Below are positions 46,862 through 59,117 of a stretch of DNA of 64,000 nucleotides, piece after piece. Below the pieces are notes generated by a model. It saw nothing but the letters and a program-made list of their open reading frames with translations. It had not been told where the DNA came from and did no database searches. The position numbers and the translations under genes were made by a program. Position 1 is the first letter of the stretch. Each line of letters begins with the position of its first letter. The DNA lies in contig MU839829.1 in assembly GCA_030411725.1 (NCBI GenBank), positions 1,612,001 through 1,676,000 on the forward strand, written 5' to 3'. Source of the stretch: Echria macrotheca. Taxonomy: Eukaryota; Ascomycota; Sordariomycetes; Sordariales; Schizotheciaceae.

Positions 46862-48331
46862 ATGGCCGACGAAGGTACCTCGACCAAGCCGGTTCGGCCC
46901 TCGATGGGCTCGATGAGGAGCAGTTCGTTCCTCCAGGACCACCAGCAGTACCGTCCGCCCAACAAGCCTGAGAACCACTACGGCATCGACACCGTGGTTG
47001 AGGATATCCAAGCATCACAGATATCCTCGCCGCGGCAGATCTCTCCCTTCAATGGCATTCCTTCGTCCGAAAACCCGCCCAAGATCGTCGAGAGCGGTGT
47101 AACGCACGAGTTTTCGCATCCCAACTGCACTCCTGCGCCTGGCTCGCGCACCGATAGACTGGTAGCCACTTTATTCTACCGTTCGTCGGCACCTCGGATC
47201 TCGAACGCGATCCCATCGCCGCAGAGGGTTCCCTCACCGCCGCGGGCGCCGCACTCACCCAAGATCTCTGCCCTCGATGCCGATATTCCCCCTACCATGG
47301 CTCCAAGCAGCAGCCTAGAGACGTTCCCTCTCGAGCCGCCCTCCTCCGAGCCAGAGCCTCTCGACCACCTCTACGGGTCGCACATCTCGCCCATGTGTAT
47401 AACTTCGTTCCTTCACCTCATGTCGACCTTTCCGCTGCCTCCGAATTCTCCCAGTCCGACATCAGCGCATCGGTGCCTGAAGCTTAGCGCAGCACACGAG
47501 AACCACCCCGAAGTGGTGGAGCTGACGCTTTCCCCCGCCCCGTCGGCAGACTACCTCTCCCTCGCCGACTTGCGGAAGCACGAGCTAATCTACCGCTTCG
47601 AGCAAGAGTGGAACGTCGATGTGGCTCTGCGAGCCGACACGCTGTGGCGACGGTACCCACGACTGGTAGTCTTTGACATGGATAGCACCCTCATCACACA
47701 AGAAGTCATCGATCTTCTGGCGGCCACGATCACGGACCCGCCTGACCTTGCGGCGCGTGTTGCCGACATTACGCACCGTGCAATGCTCGGCGAACTCGAG
47801 TTCGATTCGGCCTTCCGAGAGCGCGTAAAGCTGCTTACAGGTCTCTCTGGAGAAATCTTTACCCAGCTTCGACAGGTATTGGAGGTCACAAATGGTGTGC
47901 GGCCGCTCCTTCGCGCCCTCAAGAAGCTAGGTGTCAAGACGGCAGTGCTATCTGGCGGCTTCCTCCCGCTTACCAGCTGGCTGGCAGGCGAGCTGGGTAT
48001 CGACTACGCACATGCGAACGAAGTGGTCATCGACGAAGCGACCGGTCGGCTGACTGGTGAAGTGAAGGGGAGAATTGTCGGGAAGGAACGGAAGAAGGAG
48101 CTCCTGCTCGAAATTGCGGAGAAGGAGGGTATCGACCTGCAGCAAGTGGTTGCTGTGGGCGACGGGGCGAATGACTTGCTTATGATGGAGGCAGCAGGTT
48201 TGGGTGTTGCTTGGAACGCGAAGCCCAGGGTACAAATGGAGGCCGGGGCAAGGCTGAACGGGGAAAGTTTGTTGGACTTGCTCCATCTCTTTGGCTTCAC
48301 CGAAGAGGAGATTCAGCAGCTCGTTGCGTAA
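46862..48331 (+). CDS. ser2: Phosphoserine phosphatase with long N-terminal extension
   Basis: Single exon, 489 residues. The C-terminal 230 residues are a HAD-family phosphoserine phosphatase, the last step of serine synthesis. Motif I is DMDST (272-276, with nucleophile Asp272), motif II is SGG (364-366), and the Mg-binding motif is GDGANDL (433-439). The cap region (AMLGELEFDSAFRERVKLLTG) matches SerB. The preceding 260 residues include Pro/Ser-rich low-complexity stretches and two conserved-looking pieces, RLVATLFYRSS and ITSFLHLMSTFPLPP, perhaps a degenerate ACT-like regulatory domain as in some SerB proteins (inference). The start at 46862 is the first ATG of the open frame and lies in a good context (ACCATGG). 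Confidence 0.93.
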   Translation: MADEGTSTKPVRPSMGSMRSSSFLQDHQQYRPPNKPENHYGIDTVVEDIQASQISSPRQISPFNGIPSSENPPKIVESGVTHEFSHPNCTPAPGSRTDRLVATLFYRSSAPRISNAIPSPQRVPSPPRAPHSPKISALDADIPPTMAPSSSLETFPLEPPSSEPEPLDHLYGSHISPMCITSFLHLMSTFPLPPNSPSPTSAHRCLKLSAAHENHPEVVELTLSPAPSADYLSLADLRKHELIYRFEQEWNVDVALRADTLWRRYPRLVVFDMDSTLITQEVIDLLAATITDPPDLAARVADITHRAMLGELEFDSAFRERVKLLTGLSGEIFTQLRQVLEVTNGVRPLLRALKKLGVKTAVLSGGFLPLTSWLAGELGIDYAHANEVVIDEATGRLTGEVKGRIVGKERKKELLLEIAEKEGIDLQQVVAVGDGANDLLMMEAAGLGVAWNAKPRVQMEAGARLNGESLLDLLHLFGFTEEEIQQLVA

Positions 48332-50457
48332 GTTGCGGTAACGAGGCAGATGGGATATGCGCGAAGTAACAAGGTGGCTGTGGAGGGATAGGAGTTGCGG
48401 GTTCGTGGATCGATATCTCAAAGGCACTGAATACATGATCATCCTAGTTATCTGTTGGACATTTCCTGCTGCTGCATGTGGCACTCACCTCTCTCCATTA
48501 CCAGATTAGCCATGACCCGTTTCCCTGGTATTTTTGACCATCAATCAATCCTTCTTGACCGTATCGTGTTGCACATAATGTATTTGAATGTTCAAGACTT
48601 GCCAAGCAGTGCTTCAAGCCCGTCACCTCGTCGACTAAAATCTTTTGTGTTGCGATACCAGGATGCAGCCTGGGTCGACGAGAGCACTCCGCCGTTGCGG
48701 AGCTATTATCACATGGAATACTTCTAGAAGCATGACAAGCAATGGCCTCCACATGATACCGTTGATCATGGACAAGGGATGCCAGGCTCGCTCGTGGGTT
48801 TCGACCGCTTGTCTTTTCGCAATTCGCCGTATCTGGAATTTTGGACGGAATGGCCACCGAGACGAAGTGGCCTATCGTTCATATCTCGACGGTATCGGTT
48901 CCGTGATGGCAGCGTCGTTGGTCCCTGGGTATAGACTGGAACACCGGGGGAGGTGCCTAGGTGCCTCGTCGACCGCGCTTCGTAGATAAGCACATGCCAA
49001 ACAATGCCCCTGATCAGCCCTACACAAAGAATCCTCCGGCATTGAAAGTTACTTCACTTACTTCACAGACTAAATAAAAGGATCAGATCCACATGTTTGG
49101 CTCGTGCTCCAACAGAATCTCGCCACCCGAGGTCGACTCGAACCTAGGCCAGAGCTTCTACAGCTAAGCTTGACGGCATCGGCGAAAAGCTTGGCATCAG
49201 AGAGCTGTCCTTTGGTGCCGGATAGCAAGCTGGAGCTCCCCATCGGACGAACTCGCTCTGGTGCCAGGCCCGGAGCTCTAGAAACCCCCAGCAATGATTA
49301 ACGCAGTAGGAAAACGCATGCGGCAGCTTGGTAGGTCCCATGTGGTCCTCGATGAAACGCCATGCGCGCGATCGTGATTCTATTGGGTCGTCATTAAGAA
49401 GTGGCTTTGCAGTAGCTCAAAAACCCGTTGCCGTTATTTCTGCCCAGCTACATTTCGACAGATGGATATGGCTCTAGCTTTTGCTATCTGATTCCCAGGC
49501 CTTCTCGATGACGCCAGCAAGGTCAGGATCCATGGAAGTTGCAGTGCACTACAAGCAAATAGATATGCTGTTTCCAAACTTACACCGTTAGCTCTCGGCG
49601 AGGACGCAAGGTGAATGGCGAATGACCTCCAAAGCCGTGAGTCACGCCGTCCGCTCCCAGCAGAGGAAGCTCCAGCCCCCAGATCCGTCCCTCGTTCGAG
49701 CTTCGTTGGGCTGGAAACCGAATGCACCAAACAGAGCCCAAACCTGCACCGCTCCGCCGCCGCAGGTATCTGCCTATCTTGGTCGTGTATCTTTCGCCCT
49801 AGCGTCGCATTAGAGGGGTAAAATGTTTGTCTCAGGTTCGAGGATCGTGAGTGAGGGGCTGCAAACAATCCCATGGAGGGGCAAGTAACCGCCCGCTCCA
49901 TGTCAGAGTCTATCGCAGGACAGCGCAAAGGGTAGCTCCCATGCTCGGCTTTGGCAAATAACTTGGAATACGATTCAGATAGACTATCAAATTTCAATAT
50001 TAAAACCATCTGCCGATGAGATGACATGAACTCGAGTGGCGATTCACGCCCATCTTTCCACAGGGACTTGCATCGCATTAGGGTGGTACAGTCGTCCAGG
50101 GCGCCGCCGTCGCGGGGCGGCAAGGCGCGGCAAGAAATTTCAAGGGCTTGCCCCACTTTTGGATTGGATTTTTTTGTGCAGCCCCGCCTGCCATTCGCTG
50201 TGCCCCACCCGCTGCTCATCGCCCCTCCACAGATAGGCATAAAAACTTCAACCCCTCCTCCTCAACTCTCTTGCTCTCCCTCTTTCTTCTTCGTCGGCAT
50301 ACCTGATTCGAGCAATCACCTGCCACTTTTACGTTCGTCCATCCCTCTCTCCAACTAACACCATCAAGCATCTCCTCTCTAACATCTCCTCAGCTTTCTT
50401 CACGCGCAAGTCGCCAGTCAAGAACTTTTCAAAGCTTCACCGCAACCAACCATCAAA
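48332..50457. other. Intergenic region and promoter of tef1
   Basis: No supported gene to about 50.2 kb. A minus-strand open frame of 268 codons (49434-50240) shows no domain. The last 230 nt before 50458 are strongly pyrimidine-rich on the plus strand, as usual in front of fungal translation elongation factor genes. Confidence 0.4.
50236..50246 (+). promoter_or_regulatory. tef1: Possible TATA-like element of tef1
   Basis: GGCATAAAAAC lies about 215 nt before the start codon, ahead of a CT-rich leader that runs to the ATG. The position suits a core promoter, but no start site is known from the sequence. Confidence 0.3.
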
Positions 50458-52465
<2,008 letters not shown>

Positions 52466-53603
52466 ATACCCCTCTTGGTCTTTAACGGATGGGCACCGTC
52501 AGGACTTGCTCATCGATGGATTCGCATTTGGTCCATCAAAAATTCCCTTATTTGCATGAGCACTTGGCTGTTTTGTTTGGGGCACATAGGAGAGGGATGG
52601 TCTGGGTTTTCTGCGGAATCAAAACTTCTCACTGTGTGCTTTAGTGCAAAATAGATTCCTCTAGAGTGGTCACCGAAATAAGGATTTCCTTTGTTCTGAT
52701 GATTGAACAGTTCTGTCTTGCGTTTGATGTGACCTGTGATACAAGTTCATGTTCTAATGTGATGCGCTCCGGAGTTTGGATGTCATCAGCTCTTGAGCTG
52801 TCCATCAGCTCCCCCGTAAACGTAAAACGTAGACCTTGTAGAACTCGTGGATGTCGGTGACAATGGTATAGGGCCTGCGGATACTGGTGTGGGAAAGGCT
52901 TGCTATGGGTCAATAAGGTCAGCCCAGTGCCGGACAACAGAGGCACGACAAGAAGACTTGTGTTGTCCTCGAGACTGAGAAACGAGGCCATCACGACAGT
53001 TATATTTAGATGATTTGGATTTCAGAGCCATAGGTAGGTAGGTCTGTAAGTATTCCACAGTTTTGGAAAAAGTCATCAGAGAGGCATGCCTGGGAACTTG
53101 GTCGATAGAGATAGATAACGAGTAACTAACCATTTGAATTTATGGATTTGTCTATCCATCACCGATTATGTCGAATCAGATCAGGTAGTGGATATTCCGT
53201 ACATCAGTCCCGATCTAGCTTGGTGTATGAATACAACAACAGTGGTGTGGAGGGAAGTCATCAAGCCTGCCGTGGAACTTGCTCATAAACGTAGATCATC
53301 ACCAACCAATAATCAATGGTGCAAAACTGGAATATATATATACATGTATATACAAGTATAGTAATCGAATCTAACGTATTGTTACAGCTTTCATATATCT
53401 ACACATCTACACACATCTACATCGTACAATGCTTTCCACACTTCCACGCGCCAGGCATTCCGAGACGTGCCTGTAGGGTTCCGGTGTCTGTCCTTGTTGA
53501 AGATTTGCGGTAAGGTGTGGTGCTAGATCTTCAACGACAGGGACAGTACCCAAAATCTACAGGCCCGCCTCGATCGACGACGGCCGTGTGGAATTCCTCT
53601 TTA
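52466..53603. other. Convergent 3' flanks of tef1 and sls1
   Basis: AT-richer than its surroundings, with a TATATATATACATGTATATA-like stretch near 53330 and a GGTAGGTAGG tract near 53033. No gene is seen. Confidence 0.35.
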
Positions 53604-56196
53604 TTATTCCCTGCGAACTTCCCAACCAAAGGTAGATTTCTTATTCACCACAGCAAACGAAAGCTTGGTGATTGTCTTCATGAACGCCTCACCGTCGTGC
53701 GTGCCTACATCATCGACTGGTTCCATGATCGTGGGCTCGAGTGTAATCTGTGCCGACTTGCCGCCGCGCTGGCCGGCCTCGATGGTTTTGTACGACAGCT
53801 TGAAGGCATTGTAAGCCGTCACGACGGCGTGGTGGATCTCTGCCGCGGCGAAGAGGTAGTCGACTCCCACGCTTTCCTCCTGCGTGGAATCTGTGTTGGG
53901 GGTGTCGACGGAGAGTATGCGCGATGGGAGCTGGAGGCCCTTGATCCCCGGTGGCGTGGATATCTGACCGGTGAGCGGATGCAGATCGGCGAGGCGGAGG
54001 AACTCGGCCACGGCGGGGGCGTGGGACTCGAGATTTTCGCCGGCGAGGTCAAAGTAGCGGTCCTGCAGCAGGCGGACGTCTACCGGGGCTGACGGCAAGA
54101 GCACGTCGGATGTGAACGAGCTCGCGATGGCGCGGAGGCAGACGACCTGCTGGGTCCCGTCGTCGGCTATTTCGAGCCGTAATTCGAGGGGAGGGGCGGA
54201 ACGAGCAGAAGCAGAATCCTGTCTTGGATCGGGGATGAAGCGGAGAAGGATGCTCATGCCATTTGGTTGTCCGTAGACTTTGGGGAACCCGAGGGCGACG
54301 AATGGAGGTGCCACGGGAACAAAGGTCCGTGGGAGACTGGGATCGACTTCGGTCCGGCGTAGGAGGCTGCCTAGCGATTTGTCGGAGTGAACAACGTGGC
54401 CAAAGAGAGCAGACGTATCGGTTTGCACCTCTCGAGACCAGCCATCTGTGGTGTCTGGGGAAAGATGCTCGGTAACTGCTTCGTCTTGGGCCTCTGGGGT
54501 TGGCTCCATGATAGGCTGCTCCGGCTTGGGTTCGATCGAGTAAGGCAGAACATCGCATGGGATTACAGGTTTGTTCATGGCTGGTTTCTCGACGCCTATC
54601 GGGGTGCTCCATCGGGCCCATCGCCTGCGACGTTCTTGCCAGGGCAGCTGTGGTCCGCAGTTGTGCTTCATCACATATCGCTCGCCTTGTCCAAGCACCT
54701 TGAAGCCTGATGCAACGCGCGGTCGAGGGTGAAAGGCACAGAGCAAGAAGCGGTAGACGACATCACTCCGAGACTCGCGTCCGTCGGCGGTGGGTGGTGA
54801 GTCGATCCACGAAACGTGGATTCGTTTCCGAGAATTACTGGCGCGAACAAGGGTGTTTGTCATCCGTCCGACGTCCTCCAGCGCCGTAGAGGAGATGGAT
54901 ATGGAGGATGATATTGAGCCAGTGTCGAGACTAGCAGTTTTTGTTTCCGACAGCACACCAACGAGACTTGAGAAAACCTTCTCCGCGTTCTCTTGTGGTG
55001 CGAAGATGGATACGGTGTTGTGCTCGCACAAGAGCTCAAGGCGACCGCCAGCTTCCAAGAGATCCTGCGTGATATCTCGCAGCCACGTCTGGGCACCAAC
55101 TGGTGGACAAAGTTAGTAGATAGCAAAAGAGACACGGAACTAGTAACTCACGAAGCACGAGACCAAACTCTGTTTCCCGCAATTTTGCTTGAAGCCGCCC
55201 AGGAACCCGTGGAGCACCCTGATCTACCAACTGCCAACAATCCCGCATTATACGAGCTGCCAGCTTCTCCTTCAACACGGGGAGCTTCGTAGTGGCACCG
55301 TCTGTTTTTTCCTCCATCATTTTCTCCGTGCCGACACGTGTCCAAGCTCGCCGTTCCAACACCCACGGCGGCGTGGCATCTGGAGATGGTTCTTTTGGGG
55401 GCGTAGGATGATCCGCAACGGGCTGGAATTTGCGAAGATACGACCGCAGCTGCCTGGAAGTGAATCCATCCACCAGTCGTTTTCCCAGGCCCGCAAAATC
55501 TTGACTGCTCAGGACCGAGGAGTCTGTCGGCCGCAGCTCGTCTATGTTCTTGAACGTCTCGCTGAGTTTGGAGCCAGCTGTCTCGTCATCCAGTCGACCT
55601 GTCAGGGGAATTCCGGATTCGTCGCCCTCCTGAGACTGGGCCGGAGGTGTGCGATCCTTGGGGACCCTGCCCTTGGACCGCAGCACAATGGCTTCTCCGG
55701 AGGCACCCAGAATGCGAATAGGGAGTCTCTCGTTCTTGGCCTTGAGAACCTTGCCTCGCGACTGGAAGACTGGATCGTCGCCGGTTCCCCGGGTCTTGTA
55801 CTTGATATTCAGAGCCTGGTTGCCATCTCCGCCCTCCTTTTGCTCTTGGCTGACAGCTTGCCGGCTTAGGGGCAAGTCGTTGATGTCTCTGCTCTCTTGG
55901 GCCACATGGTCGCGCTTAGCAGCCTCGTCGAAAGCCTCGAGGGCTTCAATGAGGGACGGTGTCGGCTCAGAGGTCGGGGCAGGAGCGACCGGGGTTTTCG
56001 ACTGCGTGGGCTGGCTTGGAGGTGCTTCTTGACGGGATGCGCTGTCATCGGGGTCATCGGTCTTCTTGTCTTGAGCATTGGCGGCCGAATGGCTCCCGGC
56101 TCGTCGGAGAGCAAAGGGCAGCCGCACAGCGGGCTGGCCCAGCTGGGTTCTGCATCTCAGGCAAACAAAGCTGCCCGGGACCCTTCGTCTAAGCAT
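53604..56196 (-). CDS. sls1: Mitochondrial inner-membrane regulator Sls1
   Basis: Two exons on the minus strand (56196-55152, 55099-53604) give 846 residues. The first residues (MLRRRVPGSFVCLRCR) form an Arg-rich mitochondrial targeting sequence. After a Pro/Ser/Glu-rich stretch, the SLS1 core begins around residues 240-330 (QLRSYLRKFQPV, LPVLKEKLAARIMRDCWQL) and runs on through LRDITQDLLEAGGRLELLCEHNTVSIF to a C-terminal part with SRKRIHVSW and FKVLGQGERYVMKH. In yeast, Sls1 sits on the matrix side of the inner membrane and couples mitochondrial transcription and translation. The start is the ATG at 56196; an open frame continues a few codons upstream without an ATG. It shares a divergent promoter of about 350 nt with the nse3 gene. 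Confidence 0.8.
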
Positions 56197-56544
56197 AAAG
56201 AGAATCGTCAAACTGGCTTGACATCAGCAAAAGGCGGTGACGGCATGGCTCCAGACGATGTCTGAATTAGCTTTGGCTTGCGATGAAGATTTTAGGTGGG
56301 TCTATGCCCCTGTCACCGCTAAGCTTTCGCTGGAGAAGTTCCCGGCAGGCAACTTCCACTCCGGCACTCAACGCGTCGCGTCTGGTCACCGGTAACTGGA
56401 CGGCAGTCCTCCCCCCACCTCGCCTGCAAATACAATTGATGCTCAGAACCGGCGGGCTTCAAATTTCTGCCAAGGTCAAAATACGAATTCGTGCTTTTAC
56501 CCATTAGCATCTTGGTTGCAGCATCCTGTCGTCTTGCTCTCATC
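56197..56544. other. Divergent promoter region of sls1 and nse3
   Basis: A 348-nt interval between divergent start codons. Nothing specific is claimed. Confidence 0.4.
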
Positions 56545-57646
56545 ATGCCTCGCCCACGGAACACCCAGGTAACCGAATCGAACCTCGCTCCCCACCTTTG
56601 GCCAGACTAACAAGATAACCAACAGTTTATAGACGACGATGTCGATAACAGTGGCCTGTCGCAACCACAGAGCCCATATAACGACGATGGCGACGGCGAC
56701 CAGCAAATGGGCGGTGTGGGCGGCGGTGAGACCAGCCAGCTCGTCAAGAAGCTGGTGAGGTACGCCATGGCGTGCGAGTTCTCGCGGACACCGATCCGCA
56801 GAGACGGCATCAAGGAGAAAGTACTGGGTCAGCACGGAAGGGAGTTTCGGAAAGTGTTCGAGGGCGCCCAGACGCAGCTGCGCGAGGTGTGCGGGATGGA
56901 GATGGTCGAGCTTCCAACGAGGGACCGCAACCTGATGACCACGGAACAAAAGAGAAAAGGTTTGTTTGCTTGGTGTTGACTCTGGAATCAGGTGCTAACC
57001 ATTGCCAGCGGCGAAATCACAGAGCCAAAAGGAGGCTACGTCAAACGCCTACATGCTGGTGTCCATACTCCCCAGCAAATTCAAAAACCCACACATCATG
57101 ACTCCTTCGAAGGCACACTCGGCCGACGGCGAGGCGGCCTACATGGCCCTATACACGATGATCATCTCGATCATCACACTGAGCGGCGGGGAACTGAGCG
57201 ATCCCCGGCTACGGCGACATCTCGCGCGGCTCAACGCGGCAGAAAACATGCCGAGCGCGAACCCCAGCGACCCAAACCACCCCAGCGAGAAGACAGAACT
57301 CGTACTACAGCGAATGATCAAGCAGGGGTATATTGTCAAGAAGACGGACTCGGGTCCGCAGGGAGACGAAGAGGAAGGAACCACGTGGCACGTCGGACCC
57401 CGAGGCAAGATGGAGGTCGACGCCGAGTCGATTGCAGGCTTTGTGCGGACTGTCTACGGAGGATCAAACGACGAGCTCGAGAAGAAGCTGTCGACGAGCT
57501 TGGGCGTCAGGGAGAGGAAACCGGCGCCGCAGGGTGTGCCTGAGGAGCCGGACGAACAGGCGGCGAACGGGGGTCCTGGGCCTAGCTCGAGGCGGAGGAG
57601 CAGGGCTGTTGCCCAGGACGAGGACGAGGATGAGGATGACGAGTAA
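56545..57646 (+). CDS. nse3: SMC5/6 complex subunit Nse3 (MAGE domain)
   Basis: Three exons (56545-56568, 56626-56959, 57009-57646) give 331 residues. A MAGE-type tandem winged-helix domain spans about residues 45-265. It starts at SQLVKKLVRYAMACEFSRTPIRR, continues through REFRKVFEGAQTQLREVCGMEMVEL, YMLVSILPSKFKNPHIM and YMALYTMIISIITLSGGELSD, and ends in VLQRMIKQGYIVKK with GTTWHVGPRGKMEV. Nse3 binds Nse1 and Nse4 in the SMC5/6 complex, which acts in DNA repair and at stalled replication forks, and it binds DNA itself. The N terminus and the last 30 residues are acidic; the end is a run of Asp and Glu. Confidence 0.92.
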
Positions 57647-58188
57647 TGAAGATAATGTGATGCTTCCGGAATGATGCCAAGGGTGTCAGGAGTGGCATGG
57701 GCCATATTGGGCAGAGAGACTTGGAGAGGAAGGTTCAGACTTCGGCGTGTGAAAGCGGTATTGTATTAAGGTGGCCGATATGACGGGCTACGCTGTTGCT
57801 AGAGCAAGCCGACGTAAGTCGAACCAATGGTAGGCTACTGGGCACTGGGTGCCGTAGCCGCCTACAATGAATGGTCTTCAGCTCCTGGTGGTAGCCTCCA
57901 CCGTGCCGCCACGGGCCCGAAGTGACGGTTATTGTAGACCCATCCCCGGAACCTGGTCCGGTCAAGTGTCCTCGTCATCGAGATGAGCCTCGAACGTAGT
58001 ACGCCGTTAGAATCCCGCTGTCCATATGCCCCTTTCCTTTGAAGAAGACCGACGGGCTTTTTCGACAGCATCACTCCGGACGACGTACATGGACCTCCCC
58101 TCCCCCCAAGCGACGTCCCTACGTTCCCCTCTCTTTGCCTATTTTTCCCATCCAGTATACAGAGTAGATAAATATTTCTTCGTCTGAT
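57647..58188. other. Convergent 3' flanks of nse3 and SF3b10 gene
   Basis: No frame or RNA gene supported. Confidence 0.35.
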
Positions 58189-58630
58189 TCACACAACCGC
58201 AATCTCATCATCCTCCTTGGAAGGAGGCGGTCCGATAGGCTGTAGCATTTTCTTTGGGGGAGTTCGTCGTCAGCAAAATTCCTTGTTGTTGGGGGGAAAG
58301 AAGAAGGGGGAAAGAAGTGGGGGAGGAGCAGAGAAAAAAAACGAACCCGAATCAACTCGGCGCGCAGCTTCACGGCCGGCTCGTTCTGCGCCAGCGCCAT
58401 GTATGACAGCAAAGACGGGTGGCCGACTATGCTCGAGTACGTGTCGCGGTGGATGTTGGTCTTCCACTCCCAGCTGGTCGTGTCGGGGTGGCCTGTGCCT
58501 ATGTATTTGGCTTGGAGGCGCTCGAGTTCTTGTTGGGTGCGGAGTTTGTCTGCCTTTTTTTTTTGGGGGTTAGATTTTTTTGGTTTATTTCAGTGGGGAT
58601 GGTGGTGATGATTTTGGTTATGCTTACCAT
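58189..58630 (-). CDS. Splicing factor 3b subunit 5 (SF3b10, Ysf3)
   Basis: Three exons on the minus strand: 58630-58628, 58553-58347 and 58251-58189, giving 90 residues. It reads MADKLRTQQELERLQAKYI, then GTGHPDTTSWEWKTNIHRDT, SIVGHPSLLSYMALAQNEPA, and ends with KMLQPIGPPPSKEDDEIAVV. This is the whole SF3b10 protein, a small subunit of the U2 snRNP SF3b complex that contacts SF3B1 and helps branch-site recognition. The first coding exon is just the ATG. The first intron ends in a run of about ten A before AG instead of a pyrimidine tract. The second intron has donor GTTCGT and a strong pyrimidine tract. It ends in CAAAG, not the commoner CAG or TAG. Confidence 0.93.
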
Positions 58631-59117
58631 TTTTGGGTGGATTTTGTATGTACGGCGGTTTGGGGGTGTAGTGTAGTGGTGGTGGCGGTGGTGGTTGTTG
58701 TGCTGAGTTTCTTCGCGGATACAGAGAGTGGCTAAGTGCTTGGTACACCGAGGTGAGTGGCCACTGTCGGTTTAGCGTAGCGCAACGACGCTCGGGAGTT
58801 TCCGCCCCTTTCTTCACCTCACACATTCACAACTCACACCGAGAAGGCGCAACGTTATACTAGCGCATGTCATCAGTCGGGTATGGCAGGTCCGTTTTGA
58901 TGGTTTTACAAGAGACTTCATAAAAAATAATAGTCCCTGGTTGAGAGGGTTTAGTCTCTATTTGAACCGATTCTTCACACCCTCTTGCAACAGCCTCGAT
59001 AGCCTCAACGTCCACGACAAGGCATTGTATACCGTAGGCAAACCACCCCCCCAGGTCTCCCCCTCGGTCAGATAAACTCACGCATACACAGTGAATAACA
59101 TACAAAAACCACAAGCC
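58631..59117. other. Divergent region between SF3b10 gene and next gene
   Basis: GT-rich next to the SF3b10 start and AC-rich on the plus strand near 59.08 kb. No gene seen. Confidence 0.35.

Noticed and set aside
49100..49175. Segment with a B-box-like GGTTCGAGTCGACC on the minus strand
   Set aside because: The acceptor, anticodon and T stems do not pair into a tRNA, so it is not called as a tRNA gene or a fossil.
49434..50240. 268-codon minus-strand open frame starting with ATG
   Set aside because: It lies in the tef1 promoter region, shows no domain or usual codon preference, and its start overlaps a likely TATA-like element.
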